Notes: a model not told the origin generated them from the sequence alone. 64,000 nt of DNA from Bacillota bacterium (GCA_023459335.1 JAEWUO010000003.1:1-64000), one strand, 5' to 3'; positions 1 to 8,449 are shown, counted from the first letter of the stretch. Translations and numbers: made by a program.

Positions 1-919
1 CCGCCGGATAGATGCCGCAGAACACCATGGGGTTTGCGTGCTTGTAGCCGGGCAGCGGCTTTGCGGCGGGGCGTTCGGCGGAGGTGATCGTGTCGCCCAC
101 CTTCGTCTCCGCGACGCTCTTGATCGACGCGGCGATATACCCGACCTCGCCCGCGGTGAGTTCGTCCACCGCAAGCGGCGCGGGCGAGAATACGCCGACC
201 TCGGTCACCTCGAACTCGTGTCCGGTCGCCATGGATTTGATGCGCATGCCTGCCTTCACCGTGCCGTCGAACACGCGCACATAGGAAAGCGCGCCTTTAT
301 AATTATCGTAGATGCAGTCGAAGACCAGCGCGGTCAGGGGCGCTTCGGAATCGCCGACCGGCGGCGGAATCAAATTGGCGATCGCGGCGAGCACTTCGGA
401 AACATTCGTGCCGTTTTTTGCCGAGATCTTCGGCGCCGTGTGCGCCTCGATGCCGATGACGTCCTCGATCTCCTGCGCGGTGCGCTCCGGTTCGGCGCTC
501 GGCAGGTCGATCTTGTTGATGACAGGCACGACTTCCAATCCGTTATCGACGGCGAGGTATACGTTCGCGAGCGTCTGCGCCTCAATACCCTGCGTCGCGT
601 CCACGACGAGCACAGCGCCTTCGCAGGCCGCCAGCGCGCGGCTGACCTCGTAATTGAAGTCCACATGCCCCGGCGTGTCGATGAGGTTGAACATATAGCG
701 TTTTCCGTCCGTATGCGTATAAAACATGCGAACGGCGGAGGACTTGATCGTAATGCCGCGCTCGCGCTCGATGTCCATGGAATCAAGCAGCTGCTCGGTC
801 ATATCGCGCGCGGAAACGGTGTCGGTCAGCTCCATCATGCGGTCGGCCAGCGTTGATTTACCGTGGTCGATGTGCGCGATAATGGAAAAATTCCGGATCA
901 GTTCGTTGGGGTATGCCAT
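1..919 (-). CDS. lepA: Elongation factor 4 (LepA), C-terminus beyond the window
   Basis: This is a translational GTPase that acts on the ribosome and can back-translocate it. About 306 N-terminal residues are visible (the family is about 600), and the gene runs off the left edge. The start reads MAYPNELIRNFSIIAHIDHG, with the P-loop AHIDHGKST, the switch motif ERGITIKS, DTPGHVDF and NKIDLP, followed by the beginning of domain II. The AHIDHGKS opening and the lack of any EF-G-specific insertion fit LepA rather than EF-G or TypA. A GGGAGG ribosome binding site lies about 7 bases before the ATG at 917-919. Confidence 0.96.
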   Translation of the reverse strand, partial: MAYPNELIRNFSIIAHIDHGKSTLADRMMELTDTVSARDMTEQLLDSMDIERERGITIKSSAVRMFYTHTDGKRYMFNLIDTPGHVDFNYEVSRALAACEGAVLVVDATQGIEAQTLANVYLAVDNGLEVVPVINKIDLPSAEPERTAQEIEDVIGIEAHTAPKISAKNGTNVSEVLAAIANLIPPPVGDSEAPLTALVFDCIYDNYKGALSYVRVFDGTVKAGMRIKSMATGHEFEVTEVGVFSPAPLAVDELTAGEVGYIAASIKSVAETKVGDTITSAERPAAKPLPGYKHANPMVFCGIYPA

Positions 920-1000
920 ATGCGTCCCTCCCGTATTTTCGGGTTTCATCATACTGTATCCCTTGCCGGAATGCAAGAATAAACCTGCGCCGGCCCGGAA

Positions 1001-1036
1001 GAGAAAATGCGGCGGCACATCGCTGCACCGCCGCCT
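1001..1036 (-). terminator. Rho-independent terminator after the NlpC/P60 gene
   Basis: On the minus strand GCGGCGG pairs with CCGCCGC across a short loop and is followed by ATTTTCTCTT. It sits 15 bases past the stop codon of the upstream gene and before lepA. Confidence 0.6.
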
Positions 1037-1050
1037 TGATCGCCATGCGA

Positions 1051-2709
1051 TTATTCGATCGGTCGTCTTGCCACGACGAAGTTCCTGCGCCAATAGGACG
1101 TCTTTGCGCCGCGGCGCATCACCTTTCCGTTCGCGGAGGAAGCGTCGATCATCTCGCCGCCGCCGATGTAGATACCGACGTGGCCGATCGCGCTGCTGTC
1201 GTCGGACTTAAAGAATAAAAGATCTCCCGCTTTCACGTTGTCAAGACTCGAAACCTTCGTCCAGCTCGACGTTTGAGACAACCCCGCCGCGTTGAGCCGG
1301 CGCGTATAAACGTTGACCTGCCGCAGGCAATAGTACACGAGACCGGAGCAGTCGAACGAGTCCGGCCCGCTCTTTCCGAGGATATACGGATCGCCAAGCT
1401 GTTTTTTCGCGATGGAAATCATCTTGTCGATGCGGCCCGCAGGGGACTGCGCGCGCGCAAGAGCCGCCTGTTTCTTCTTCTCCGCGATGATTTCCTGTTC
1501 CTTCGTATAGGAAACGCGTGCGTCCGGCGAGTTGATCGCCTCCAGCGTCTTTTCGCCCGCCTTGCCGTCTTCTGACAAATCGTTGCGGTGCTGGAATTTT
1601 TTCACCGCGCTGAGTGTGTCCGTACCGTAGTAACCCGTTACCTGACTATCGCCCAGATAGCCCAGCTCGACGAGCTGTTCCTGGAACGACTGAATATCGT
1701 CGCCCTCCGCGCCCTCATACATAACGTAAGGTTTCGCGTCCTCCGAAAAGAGCTTCACGATGGTATCGTTGCCGCAGATACCGTCCTGCTGCAGTTCGTG
1801 CTGCCGCTGGAAAAGTTTGACCGCTTCTTTGGTCGCGTTGCCGAAATAGCTGGTCGGTTCGTCGATGGCGAGATAGCCCAATTCCATGAGCCGTTTTTGA
1901 AGCGTCATGACGTCTTCGCCTTCCGCGCCCTTTTCGATCCAGATCGTAGGCGTCGGTTCCGGCGTAGGAATCGGCGTCGCGGTCGGCGCGACGGTCGGCG
2001 CTGGCGTCGTCAGCGCAAGTTCCGCCGCCATCGCCTCCGCGCGTTTGTGCTTGTTTCCGGATACGGAGAATATCACCACCACGCAGATCAGAACGAAACC
2101 AAATGCGGAAACGACGAAGATACGCATGGGCTTCCCCATCATATAAACGGCGCGCAGTACGCGTTTGAGCCAGTCGACGATCTTTTTCTTATATGCAGAG
2201 AACGGCGATTGCGGTTTTTTCGGTGAGCTTCCGCTGCCCTTGCCGTTGGAGCCGTTGCCGTTCACGGGCGGCTTTTTCGGCGGCTTACCGTTTCCGCCGT
2301 TTCCGCCTCCGATGGAGCCGGTATTTTTATGCGAACCGTTTCTGGTTGCGATCCTGCTGTAATGCGCGCCGGTTGTGCCCGCCATCCCGTTTTTCGCGGG
2401 AGGCGGATTTCCGTTTGCGCCGTTCTGACGCGGCATGTCGTTTTTCTGCTGCGGTTGATCGGAATATGCGCTGTAATCCGTATACGAAACGCGCGCGGAC
2501 GCGGTGCGGTTTCCGCCGGTTCCCGCACGCCCGCCGTCACTGATATGCTGACTCATTACGGCAGACGAGTCCCTCTCCGGATGCGGCGTGCCGCCATAAG
2601 GATTGGCAGACGAAAGCGAACCGTTTTTAAATGACGATCCGCTGCCATATGCGCCCGTATGCTGCGATGAATTCTGCCCGTGAAGCGAAGCGTTGCCGTG
2701 AAAATCCAT
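1051..2709 (-). CDS. Membrane-anchored peptidoglycan endopeptidase (PG-binding repeats + NlpC/P60)
   Basis: Predicted cell-wall hydrolase, 552 residues. Residues 1-165 are a disordered Gly/Asn/Ser/Pro-rich cytoplasmic region. A single membrane segment follows at about 196-217, then a Thr/Pro-rich linker (234-256) rich in TPxP repeats. Two peptidoglycan-binding-1 type repeats lie at about 260-325 and 333-395. The C-terminal NlpC/P60 domain (about 425-552) has the catalytic Cys454 in DCSGLV and His510 in GHVGIY. The family cleaves the D-Glu to diamino-acid bond of stem peptides. The N-in, C-out topology presents the enzyme to the wall. The start has an AGGAG site 7 bases upstream. The long low-complexity cytoplasmic tail is unusual and may serve localisation; that is inference. 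Confidence 0.9.
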   Translation of the reverse strand: MDFHGNASLHGQNSSQHTGAYGSGSSFKNGSLSSANPYGGTPHPERDSSAVMSQHISDGGRAGTGGNRTASARVSYTDYSAYSDQPQQKNDMPRQNGANGNPPPAKNGMAGTTGAHYSRIATRNGSHKNTGSIGGGNGGNGKPPKKPPVNGNGSNGKGSGSSPKKPQSPFSAYKKKIVDWLKRVLRAVYMMGKPMRIFVVSAFGFVLICVVVIFSVSGNKHKRAEAMAAELALTTPAPTVAPTATPIPTPEPTPTIWIEKGAEGEDVMTLQKRLMELGYLAIDEPTSYFGNATKEAVKLFQRQHELQQDGICGNDTIVKLFSEDAKPYVMYEGAEGDDIQSFQEQLVELGYLGDSQVTGYYGTDTLSAVKKFQHRNDLSEDGKAGEKTLEAINSPDARVSYTKEQEIIAEKKKQAALARAQSPAGRIDKMISIAKKQLGDPYILGKSGPDSFDCSGLVYYCLRQVNVYTRRLNAAGLSQTSSWTKVSSLDNVKAGDLLFFKSDDSSAIGHVGIYIGGGEMIDASSANGKVMRRGAKTSYWRRNFVVARRPIE

Positions 2710-2728
2710 AGTGCTCTCCTAAGGAAAA

Positions 2729-2757
2729 ATTCTAAGGAAAACGCGATGATTTTGCAA
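2729..2757 (-). promoter_or_regulatory. Promoter of the NlpC/P60 gene
   Basis: Minus-strand TTGCAA, 17 bp spacer, TAGAAT, leaving a leader of about 12-15 bases that contains the AGGAG site. Confidence 0.6.
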
Positions 2758-2878
2758 TAGGAAACCAGATATTGTAATACATTGTTCAAGATTACGCGCG
2801 TCCGTACAACATATGGTATTATCAGCAAATTTTATACACACGAGTGCAGGCCAAATTATGAACACAGTCGGGCGATTG

Positions 2879-2910
2879 TGAAAAAACGCGCCCCTGTGAC
2901 AGGGACGCGC
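2879..2910 (-). terminator. Rho-independent terminator after the ECF S-component gene
   Basis: Minus-strand hairpin CGCGTCCCTG / CAGGGGCGCG followed by six T. Confidence 0.85.
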
Positions 2911-2955
2911 AATGCTGAGCTGATAACCTGTAAATTCCCGAAGAGAAAAACGGAC

Positions 2956-3756
2956 TTATTTTCCCCGCGCTTCCAGCGCGGCCAGCGCGATTGCCTTTGG
3001 CGTCGTTTCGCCGTCCTTCACATGCACAAACGGTTTGTCCTTCGGCAGAAAGCGTTCCCGCTGCGAGGGGCTGAGACGTTCGAACGCGTAATGATCATCT
3101 ATGGCGACAAGACGCGCCATGACGCCCTGCACGGAGAGCATGTCCCCCGCTTTCTGAATCAGCGCGGCCAGTTCCCGGTCTGCCGTCAATACCACATCCG
3201 GCCCGTTCTTCGGCTCGCGGATGATCTCGGCGCAGACTGGCAGCATTGCGTTTTCCGGAGAAAAGAGTTTTGTTTTCATCAGCATGACGCCCAGCACGGT
3301 CGCGACGGTCGCGCCCGCGACGCACTGGATCGCGTTAAACACGATATTCGGAATCGCGGACGCCGCGCCATAGAGCATGGTTTCATAAAGAAAATAACCG
3401 ATCGGAACGATTAACGCGGCAAGATAGAGCGCCGCATAACGAATTTTTTTGTCGGTTCTGGCAAAGAGCAGCCCCGCGATCAAAGCCACCGCTCCCTTGA
3501 TCAGAAACGTCGCCGGCGCGTATACGCCCCAGCCACGCAGGATATCGGACAGCGCGGACGCAACCCCCGCGCAGAGCGCGCCCCAGCCGCCGCCAAGCAG
3601 CATGCCCGCGAGCAGCACGCCCGCGTCTCCGAGATTAATATACCCAAGCCCGCCGGGCATGGGAATCGAAACCAGGGTGGTGAGCAGCACGATCGCCGCC
3701 GCGAGCACGCCCGCGGTGGTCAGTCGCCGGATGGATTGCGTCGATTTGGTGTGCAT
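2956..3756 (-). CDS. ECF transporter substrate-binding (S) component with an extra C-terminal domain
   Basis: Membrane substrate-capture subunit of an energy-coupling-factor transporter, 266 residues. The hydrophobic part (about 10-170) carries the typical S-component pattern: a first helix, then a PMPGGLGYINLGDAGVLLAG segment, a glycine-rich helix pair and SALSDILRG. The ATPase and EcfT subunits are not encoded here, so this would be a group II system sharing a module elsewhere. Residues about 175-266 form a soluble tail (TADRELAALIQ, KDKPFVHVKDGETTP) that ordinary S components lack. The substrate cannot be named. The start was chosen at 3756, where AGGAGG precedes ATG; an in-frame ATG 20 codons upstream lacks a binding site. 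Confidence 0.8.
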   Translation of the reverse strand: MHTKSTQSIRRLTTAGVLAAAIVLLTTLVSIPMPGGLGYINLGDAGVLLAGMLLGGGWGALCAGVASALSDILRGWGVYAPATFLIKGAVALIAGLLFARTDKKIRYAALYLAALIVPIGYFLYETMLYGAASAIPNIVFNAIQCVAGATVATVLGVMLMKTKLFSPENAMLPVCAEIIREPKNGPDVVLTADRELAALIQKAGDMLSVQGVMARLVAIDDHYAFERLSPSQRERFLPKDKPFVHVKDGETTPKAIALAALEARGK

Positions 3757-3899
3757 GGCGTTCCTCCTGTGGGGCCGCGCCGGCGGCGCTGTGCGGATAA
3801 ACGTTCGCCCGATCATTCTGTTTCGTATCGTTCCCTTTCATCCATGAAAGAAAAACGTGAAATAGCGGGCGTAAGCCGGAATTCCCCAAACTTTTCTCT

Positions 3900-3927
3900 A
3901 TTATACGCACTATTGCCGAAAATGCAA
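3900..3927 (-). promoter_or_regulatory. Promoter and 137-nt structured leader of the ECF S component
   Basis: Minus-strand TTGCAT, 16 bp, TATAAT. The leader down to 3757 contains a perfect CTTTCAT/ATGAAAG hairpin and a GCGCC/GGCGC hairpin just before the ribosome binding site. I do not recognise a known riboswitch in it. Confidence 0.55.
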
Positions 3928-3960
3928 ACCAGCCCTCATTGTATCTTAGTTTCGGGACTT

Positions 3961-4896
3961 TCAGTCGCGCGGTTCTGCGGCGGATTCTTCCATAGGTTCA
4001 AGCGCTTTCTCTTCTTTTGTGCGCCGTATGCTCAGCATAACGCCGAGGATGACGATCGCCCCGCCGATAAATTTCCGCACCGTCACCTGTTCGCCCAGGA
4101 GCAGCCAGGAAAAGAACACGCCGAAGATCGGAACAAGGTTGAGCATGGATGTTATCGTGCTCGGCGCCATGGTCTTCAGCCCGTGGTTGTAGAGTAAAAA
4201 CGCAATGACGGAGCAGAACACACCGAGAAACATCATCATTGAAAACGAGATCAGCGTCGGCGGCTGCCACTGCGCGCGCTCGGTGAGCGCCAGCGGTATC
4301 ATAAAGATCGTTCCGAACAGCGTCGAATAAAAAAGCAGGGCGACCGGCGGATAACGATTGACGACTTTCTTGGTCATGAAGTTATAAACCGCCCAAACGA
4401 CGCCCGCGATGATCAGCAGAATTATTCCGAGCAACTCGCCTTCGACGCGGGATTCTGATTTGACATACGAAAGGATCACCACGCCGGATATTGCGATTAA
4501 AATTGCGACAGTCTTGACTGCGCTGAGCTTCGTCTTATAGATCAGGCTTTCCATCAAAAGAGTGATGATCGGATACGATGCGATGATCAGCGTCGCGCTG
4601 GACGCGGAAGTCCACTGCATCGCGATATTCTGCAGCACGGCGTAGAGCATGATGCCTGTCAGTCCGCAAACGGCAACCGTAAGGATATCCTTCTTCTCCA
4701 GCCGGACTCGGTTTTGCGGCAGCAGCGTCAGCGCGCCGAGAATCAGCGTCGCAACGATAAACCGAACAACGGCAAGCGTGATCGGCGGGTATGTCGTATA
4801 CGCAAACTTGATGGCGACAAACGACGAGCTCCAAAGGATGAGCGCGCCAAGTACCGAAATTATGGACAGAACATTGGATTGTTTTTGCTGTGACAC
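3961..4896 (-). CDS. EamA/DMT-superfamily transporter
   Basis: Ten-helix drug/metabolite exporter, 311 residues, with two EamA repeats (about 10-140 and 155-290). It shows the usual family signatures: WSSSFVAIKFA in helix 1, an FIVATLIL helix, and the C-terminal LVPIFGVFFSWLLLGEQ before the last two helices. Family members export amino acids, purines or other metabolites; the substrate here is unknown. The frame extends to 4953, but GTG at 4894-4896 is preferred because AGGGGA lies 8 bases upstream. The charged C-terminal tail (EEKALEPMEES) is cytoplasmic. Confidence 0.85.
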   Translation of the reverse strand: MSQQKQSNVLSIISVLGALILWSSSFVAIKFAYTTYPPITLAVVRFIVATLILGALTLLPQNRVRLEKKDILTVAVCGLTGIMLYAVLQNIAMQWTSASSATLIIASYPIITLLMESLIYKTKLSAVKTVAILIAISGVVILSYVKSESRVEGELLGIILLIIAGVVWAVYNFMTKKVVNRYPPVALLFYSTLFGTIFMIPLALTERAQWQPPTLISFSMMMFLGVFCSVIAFLLYNHGLKTMAPSTITSMLNLVPIFGVFFSWLLLGEQVTVRKFIGGAIVILGVMLSIRRTKEEKALEPMEESAAEPRD

Positions 4897-5056
4897 AGTG
4901 TTGTTCCCCTGACGTTTATTTCGCGAAACAAAGTCTCTTTTCCATATTGCCAACGGTCAAGTTACCTTATTCCTTTTCGCATCGAATGTCAAGAATTGTA
5001 TATGATATATTTGGTAAAATCTTGTATCATATTGCTTTTTTCTATATTCATAAAAG

Positions 5057-5090
5057 TGAAAAAAAGCATCTCCCGTTTCCGGAAGATGCC
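5057..5090 (-). terminator. Rho-independent terminator after the GGGtGRT gene
   Basis: Minus-strand GCATCTTCC / GGGAGATGC hairpin followed by TTTTTTT. Confidence 0.8.
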
Positions 5091-5107
5091 TTTGTCATCG
5101 CATGTAT

Positions 5108-6103
5108 TTATTTCGCCTGCGCGATAGCGACCGCGACGGCGACGGTAGCTCCCACCATCGGGTTGTTGCCCATGCCGATGAGGCCCATCATCTCGACGTG
5201 CGCCGGAACGGACGAGGAGCCCGCAAACTGCGCGTCCGAATGCATGCGGCCCATCGTGTCCGTCATGCCGTAGGACGCGGGGCCCGCCGCCATGTTGTCC
5301 GGATGCAGCGTCCGGCCCGTGCCGCCGCCGCTCGCAACGGAGAAGTACTTCTTGCCGTGCTCGACGCACCACTTTTTATAGGTGCCCGCGACGGGATGCT
5401 GAAAACGCGTCGGGTTCGTGGAGTTGCCGGTGATGGAAACGTCCACGTTCTCGTGCCGCATGATCGCGACGCCCTCGTTCACGTCGTCCGCGCCGTAGCA
5501 GCGAACCTTCGCGCGGTCGCCTTCCGAAAACGACTTGGTCTTCGTGATGTTCAGCTTGCCGGTGTAATAGTCATATTCCGTTTCCACGTGCGTAAAACCG
5601 TTGATGCGGGAGATGACGTACGCCGCGTCCTTGCCGAGGCCGTTGAGAATAACCTGAAGCGGTTTCGTACGGACTTTGTTCGCGGTTTTCGCGATGCCGA
5701 TCGCGCCCTCCGCGGCGGCAAAGCTCTCGTGTCCCGCGAGGAAGCAGAAGCAGTTGGTCTCCTCGCGCAGGAGCATCGCCGCGAGGTTGCCGTGTCCCAG
5801 GCCCACTTCACGCTGATCCGCGACCGACCCCGGAATGCAGAACGCCTGCAAGCCGATGCCGATGGCCTCCGCCGCCTTGTCCGCCGTTTTCGCGCCGCTC
5901 TTAATCGCGATCGCCGCGCCGACGGTGTATGCCCAGCACGCGTTTTCAAACGCGATCGGCTGGATGCCGCGCACGATGGAGAACACATCGATTCCCTTGC
6001 TCTCGCAGATGGCTTTCGCGTCGTCGATTCCCTTGATGCCGTACTTGGCGAGTTCGCAGTTGATTTTTTCGATTCTTCTTTCGTATCCTTCAAAAATAGC
6101 CAT
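5108..6103 (-). CDS. GGGtGRT protein
   Basis: Member of a conserved family of unknown function named for its motif, seen here as GGGTGRT at residues 259-265. Length is 331. Other features are a GLGHGNLAAMLLREETNCFCF segment (101-121) with two cysteines, an alanine-rich stretch (62-84), and a Gly/Met-rich C-terminus (MMGLIGMGNNPMVGATVAVA). No signal peptide is seen and the hydrophobic C-terminus is short. The gene follows the NifU-like scaffold gene by 10 bases and they share one promoter and terminator. This pairing recurs in Clostridia and suggests a joint role in Fe-S or other metal-cofactor handling, but the activity is not established. Confidence 0.9.
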   Translation of the reverse strand: MAIFEGYERRIEKINCELAKYGIKGIDDAKAICESKGIDVFSIVRGIQPIAFENACWAYTVGAAIAIKSGAKTADKAAEAIGIGLQAFCIPGSVADQREVGLGHGNLAAMLLREETNCFCFLAGHESFAAAEGAIGIAKTANKVRTKPLQVILNGLGKDAAYVISRINGFTHVETEYDYYTGKLNITKTKSFSEGDRAKVRCYGADDVNEGVAIMRHENVDVSITGNSTNPTRFQHPVAGTYKKWCVEHGKKYFSVASGGGTGRTLHPDNMAAGPASYGMTDTMGRMHSDAQFAGSSSVPAHVEMMGLIGMGNNPMVGATVAVAVAIAQAK

Positions 6104-6113
6104 AACTGCCTCC

Positions 6114-6806
6114 TTACGCTTTGCGCGGGTCGATCACCTTGGCGGCCTGGTCGAAACGCCCGTAGGTACCAATGTTCTTCTCATACGCTTCCTTCGGTTC
6201 GACGCCCTTCTTGATCGCGTCCATCATCTTGCCGAGGTTCACGAACTTGTAACCGATGATTTCGCCGCCTTCGTCGAGGCCGATGGCGAGTACGTAGCCC
6301 TCCGCCATCTCGAGATAGCGCGGACCTTTGCAGAGCGTGCCGTACATGGTGCCGATCTGCGAACGGAGTCCCTTGCCGAGGTCTTCCAGCCCCGCGCCGA
6401 TGGGCAGGCCGTCGTCCGAAAACGCGCTCTGCGTACGGCCGTATACGATCTGCAGAAACAGCTCGCGCATGGCGGTGTTGATCGCGTCGCAAACGAGGTC
6501 GCTGTTCAGCGCCTCGAGGATCGTTTTGCCCGGCAGGATTTCCGCCGCCATTGCCGCGGAATGCGTCATGCCGCTGCAGCCGAGCGTCTCGACCAGCGCT
6601 TCTTCGATCACGCCTTTTTTCACGTTGAGCGTGAGCTTGCAGGCGCCCTGCTGCGGCGCACACCAGCCGACGCCGTGCGTAAGTCCGCTGATATCCGTAA
6701 TCTGTTTCGCCTTAACCCACTTGCCCTCCTCGGGGATCGGAGCGGGGTCATGCGTCGCGCCCTTGAGGACGCAGGTCATTTCTTCCACTTCACTGGAATA
6801 CTGCAT
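6114..6806 (-). CDS. NifU/IscU-like iron-sulfur cluster assembly scaffold
   Basis: 230-residue protein with a NifU N-terminal-type fold. Candidate cluster ligands are Cys49 or Cys56 (WCAPQQGAC), Cys77 in LGCSGMTHS, which matches the second scaffold cysteine of IscU/NifU, and Cys159 (TLCKG). The C-terminal 60 residues are an extension not present in IscU. It is first in the operon with the GGGtGRT gene. An AAGGAGGAG site precedes the ATG at 6804-6806. No cysteine desulfurase lies next to it, so this is not a classical isc or suf operon; the pair may serve a dedicated client. Confidence 0.85.
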   Translation of the reverse strand: MQYSSEVEEMTCVLKGATHDPAPIPEEGKWVKAKQITDISGLTHGVGWCAPQQGACKLTLNVKKGVIEEALVETLGCSGMTHSAAMAAEILPGKTILEALNSDLVCDAINTAMRELFLQIVYGRTQSAFSDDGLPIGAGLEDLGKGLRSQIGTMYGTLCKGPRYLEMAEGYVLAIGLDEGGEIIGYKFVNLGKMMDAIKKGVEPKEAYEKNIGTYGRFDQAAKVIDPRKA

Positions 6807-6856
6807 GTGTGAAGCTCCTCCTTGTCTTGCTGAGTCTCCTGATTCTTTTGTGCTTC

Positions 6857-6885
6857 AGTATAACATTCGCGCGCGTGTGTTTCAA
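6857..6885 (-). promoter_or_regulatory. Promoter of the Fe-S scaffold/GGGtGRT operon
   Basis: Minus-strand TTGAAA, 17 bp, TATACT, giving a leader of about 45 bases with the AAGGAGGAG site. Confidence 0.7.
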
Positions 6886-6968
6886 TATCCGAAGATCGGA
6901 CGTATCGATCGGAACGAAAATGAATGCGGTTTTTTCAGACAAAACTTGTCGTTTATACTTTTATGAAA

Positions 6969-7063
6969 GAAAATTTTTAATATTTTACAGGAGGATCAAT
7001 TCAGTTTTACGATTTAAAGAGAAATTTTAAATATTTTACAGGGAATCAATTCTGTTTTACGAT
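6969..7063. repeat. Imperfect tandem repeat, two copies of about 45 bp
   Basis: Copy 1 at about 6969-7013 and copy 2 at about 7021-7063 share the blocks TATTTTACAGG and ATCAATTC(A/T)GTTTTACGATT at a period of 50-51 bp, with one small indel. The block lies in the divergent intergenic region between the Fe-S scaffold gene and the gene at 7137. Its A+T content is far above the surroundings. Confidence 0.85.
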
Positions 7064-7136
7064 TCTGTGACGGATTCTTGATTTATCAAGCGCCGCCGTA
7101 TGATACGATGAGAAAAATACGCAGGAAGGTGCTCTG

Positions 7137-7655
7137 ATGGGAAAGCAAAAGAAGATTACGGATAAAGACGTCGCTCACCGCATCGCGCGGATTCTGGTTC
7201 GCGAGATCACGCTGTTTCATCCTCCGCAGGATATGACGCTTCCCGCCGCGCTGGAAGCGCTGCTTGACAGCGGCGCGCCTCCGCTGATGACCTCCGCCTC
7301 TCTCGCCGCGGAACTGAACCAATCGTTCGGCCTGGCCCCCTCGCCTGCCGCGTTCAACGCGATCAGCGTCGAACCGTTTCTGAACATGCTTCTGAAAGAG
7401 TCGATCGCATTTACGTACAAAGTCGCAGGAATTTCGCACGTCGGCCGCATCCGGAAAAAACTCGGCTGCGATGTCCCGATTACGGCCATTGTCGTCAATG
7501 CGAAATCGCACCTTCCCGGCAAACAATTCTTTACTTACTTTGCCGCGCAGACGGATCCGCGTCAGACCGAGCTGGCGATTCTGGAAACGTTGTTTTCCTA
7601 TCGCGGCTGGGACGAATATCTCAAACGCGTCGAAAAAGTATTCGGGCGAAAATAG
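7137..7655 (+). CDS. Hypothetical protein
   Basis: 172-residue soluble protein I do not recognise. It opens with a Lys-rich stretch (MGKQKKITDKDVAHRIARIL), is mixed alpha/beta in character and has no cysteine cluster apart from a single Cys in KKLGCDVPI, no signal peptide and no membrane helix. The C-terminus (ETLFSYRGWDEYLKRVEKVFG) looks helical and amphipathic. A GGAAGG ribosome binding site lies 7 bases before the ATG. It is followed by a hairpin at 7683-7709 and then the YhhN gene on the same strand. The duplicated A+T-rich block lies about 75 bp upstream of its start. Confidence 0.7.
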   Translation: MGKQKKITDKDVAHRIARILVREITLFHPPQDMTLPAALEALLDSGAPPLMTSASLAAELNQSFGLAPSPAAFNAISVEPFLNMLLKESIAFTYKVAGISHVGRIRKKLGCDVPITAIVVNAKSHLPGKQFFTYFAAQTDPRQTELAILETLFSYRGWDEYLKRVEKVFGRK

Positions 7656-7681
7656 AGTGCCTCTGCCTCCGAACCGGAAAC

Positions 7682-7712
7682 ACCCGCGGGTTTTGCTTCT
7701 GCCCGCGGGCTT
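7682..7712 (+). terminator. Possible terminator hairpin
   Basis: Perfect CCCGCGGG inverted repeat with an 11-base loop, followed only by CTTCTTATG, so the T-tract is weak. Confidence 0.4.
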
Positions 7713-7756
7713 CTTATGTTATACTGGTACCAGCCGTTCGATCGGGGGATACCGGA

Positions 7757-8407
7757 TTGGATTACCTTATCGTCACGCTGTACCTTGTCACCGCGGGCAT
7801 CCACATCTACGCGTGCGGCAGCCGGAACCGGCTGATGCTGCGCAGGGTGACAAAGTGCGCTCTGATGCCTCTGCTTGCGTTGTGTTATGTCCTGCTCGCG
7901 CAGACGATCTCTCCGTTCGTGCTTGCCGCGATTTTTTTCGGATTTGCGGGAGACGTGTTTCTGCTGTTCACGACGCACCGTTGGACGTTTCCTGCCGGAA
8001 TCGGCGCGTTTGCCGTCGGGCATGTTTTTTACATCCTTTGCTTTCTGCGGATTCTACCGTATGCGCCGACCGTTTACGTCTGGCTGGGGCTCGGCCTCTT
8101 CAGCGCTGCCTATGCCGGAATATTAATGCGCTATCTTTGGAAGGGCATTCCCAGAAAGCTCAAACCGCCCAGCGTCGCGTATATGCTGATCATCGGATCG
8201 ATGGCTTCCTGCGCCCTGGTTTACGCCTTTTACGGTGCGGCGCCGCTCAGGTGGCTTGCGGGAATCGGCGGGCTTTTCTTCGTCGCGTCGGACAGCATGC
8301 TTTCCATCGACGCGTTTCACCACCCGATCCGCCACCGCAGCATTTTCGTGATGTCCACCTATATCGCGGCGCAGTCGCTGATCGTTACCTCGCTGACGTT
8401 CGACTGA
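7757..8407 (+). CDS. YhhN/TMEM86-family membrane protein (lysoplasmalogenase-like)
   Basis: 216-residue protein with about eight hydrophobic helices and family signatures FGFAGDVFLLF (about 55-65), AVGHVFYILCF (about 84-94) and FVASDSMLSID near the C-terminus. Animal TMEM86 members hydrolyse the vinyl-ether bond of lysoplasmalogens. Clostridia make plasmalogens, so a similar role is plausible, but the bacterial activity here is inferred. It starts at TTG 7757 with a GGGGGA site 8 bases upstream. rmuC follows after 42 bases, which contain a 12-bp direct repeat (CTGACGATTTTT at 8404 and 8423). Confidence 0.85.
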   Translation: MDYLIVTLYLVTAGIHIYACGSRNRLMLRRVTKCALMPLLALCYVLLAQTISPFVLAAIFFGFAGDVFLLFTTHRWTFPAGIGAFAVGHVFYILCFLRILPYAPTVYVWLGLGLFSAAYAGILMRYLWKGIPRKLKPPSVAYMLIIGSMASCALVYAFYGAAPLRWLAGIGGLFFVASDSMLSIDAFHHPIRHRSIFVMSTYIAAQSLIVTSLTFD

Positions 8408-8449
8408 CGATTTTTGCTTAACCTGACGATTTTTACTGAAGGAGAATCT

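Noticed and set aside
38..856. Long plus-strand open frames opposite lepA
   Set aside because: They are mirror frames of lepA, whose minus-strand translation carries all GTPase motifs; the plus-strand peptides are Arg-rich with no family match.
3757..3893. Known riboswitch in the ECF leader
   Set aside because: TPP, FMN, cobalamin and other conserved cores I know are not present.
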